Shown here piece by piece: positions 63,872-64,000 of a stretch of DNA of 64,000 bases. The notes under the pieces are model-generated. The model was given only the letters and a program-made list of their open reading frames with translations. It was not told where the DNA came from and made no database searches. A program made the position numbers and the translations under genes. The stretch is taken from assembly GCA_017999615.1 (NCBI GenBank), contig JAGNLM010000009.1, positions 30,303 to 94,302 on the forward strand, given 5' to 3'. Each line of letters starts with the position of its first letter. Positions within the stretch are counted from its first letter, which is position 1. This stretch comes from Gammaproteobacteria bacterium. Lineage in GTDB: Bacteria; Pseudomonadota; Gammaproteobacteria; JAABTG01.

Positions 63872-64000
63872 CGGAGGTGCCACGGGGTTGGCGGAGCGGC
63901 CCAGTATAGGGGGCCGGCCCGCTAAAGGAACGTGGCGACGGGCCGCGATCGGATAGACGGGGAAGGACGCTGGTTTGTATCGGGTGCAGGCATAGTTGTC
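63872..64000. other. Window end, no gene seen
   Basis: 129 nt of non-coding sequence carrying the TATACT hexamer (63908-63903, minus strand) that is the probable promoter of the gene at 63871. The remainder has no supported feature. Confidence 0.4.

Overview
The window is a very GC-rich, densely coded chromosomal segment with many 1-11 nt gene overlaps and frequent GTG/TTG starts. Its gene content points to a sulfur-oxidising gammaproteobacterium, probably related to the Chromatiales/Ectothiorhodospiraceae (inference): soxYZ, a flavocytochrome c sulfide dehydrogenase flavoprotein, a dissimilatory-type ATP sulfurylase, an exported DsrE-like protein, PPi-dependent phosphofructokinase, and the gammaproteobacterial miaB-phoH-ybeY-corC-lnt block.

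Layout. 1-2.6 kb: partial PPi-phosphofructokinase, divergent from a BepA-like periplasmic metalloprotease. 2.9-8.4 kb: a sulfur/thiol redox cluster with soxY, soxZ and a strong terminator; cytochrome b561 and a thioredoxin-CcdA fusion on the other strand; then fccB, a coupled basic protein made of two 65-residue-spaced cysteine repeats, and an exported DsrE-like protein. 8.5-10.4 kb: lytic transglycosylase lipoprotein, a secreted Gly/Pro/Met-repeat protein and a PilZ-like protein. 10.5-15.9 kb: a signalling/transport run (CSS-EAL phosphodiesterase, SLC13/ArsB-like transporter, sensor kinase, FixJ-type regulator). 16.2-21.7 kb: metabolism (sat, ubiX, thrC, ilvA, rpiA). 22.2-28.0 kb: FimX-like degenerate GGDEF-EAL protein, small lipoprotein, APH/P-loop kinase fusion, DUF72 protein, an octanucleotide repeat and a radical SAM protein.

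28.0-30.8 kb is the accessory patch. It holds a frameshifted endonuclease fused to a Vsr-like domain, an IS21-family remnant and a VapBC-type toxin-antitoxin pair, with housekeeping ppnP between them. 31.0-36.3 kb: a 1282-residue FAD/Fe-S/CCG dehydrogenase, a Met-rich coiled-coil membrane protein and a dihaem cytochrome c that could serve FccB. 36.3-42.1 kb: mtaB, a Ser/Thr kinase-GTPase fusion with a receiver-like partner, a YbaK-type deacylase and a double-thioredoxin SoxW-like protein. 42.2-47.4 kb: the miaB-phoH-ybeY-corC-lnt operon. 47.4-55.3 kb: a full MoxR-DUF58-DUF4381-BatA-BatB-BatC-BatD operon. 55.5-63.9 kb: ppsR (frameshifted), SH3/coiled-coil protein, ExeA-like ATPase, rhomboid, SPOR protein, argS, priA and an uncharacterised gene.

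The most promising candidate for something undescribed is the 2.9-8.4 kb cluster, which combines thiosulfate carrier, sulfide oxidase, transmembrane thiol reductant supply, an exported DsrE fold and a new tandem-repeat cysteine protein. Others are the kinase-GTPase/receiver pair, the Met-heptad secreted protein and the endonuclease-Vsr fusion. Two genes (endonuclease-Vsr and ppsR) each need a single-base shift to read through, so assembly error must be weighed against real decay. No rRNA, tRNA or CRISPR array was seen.
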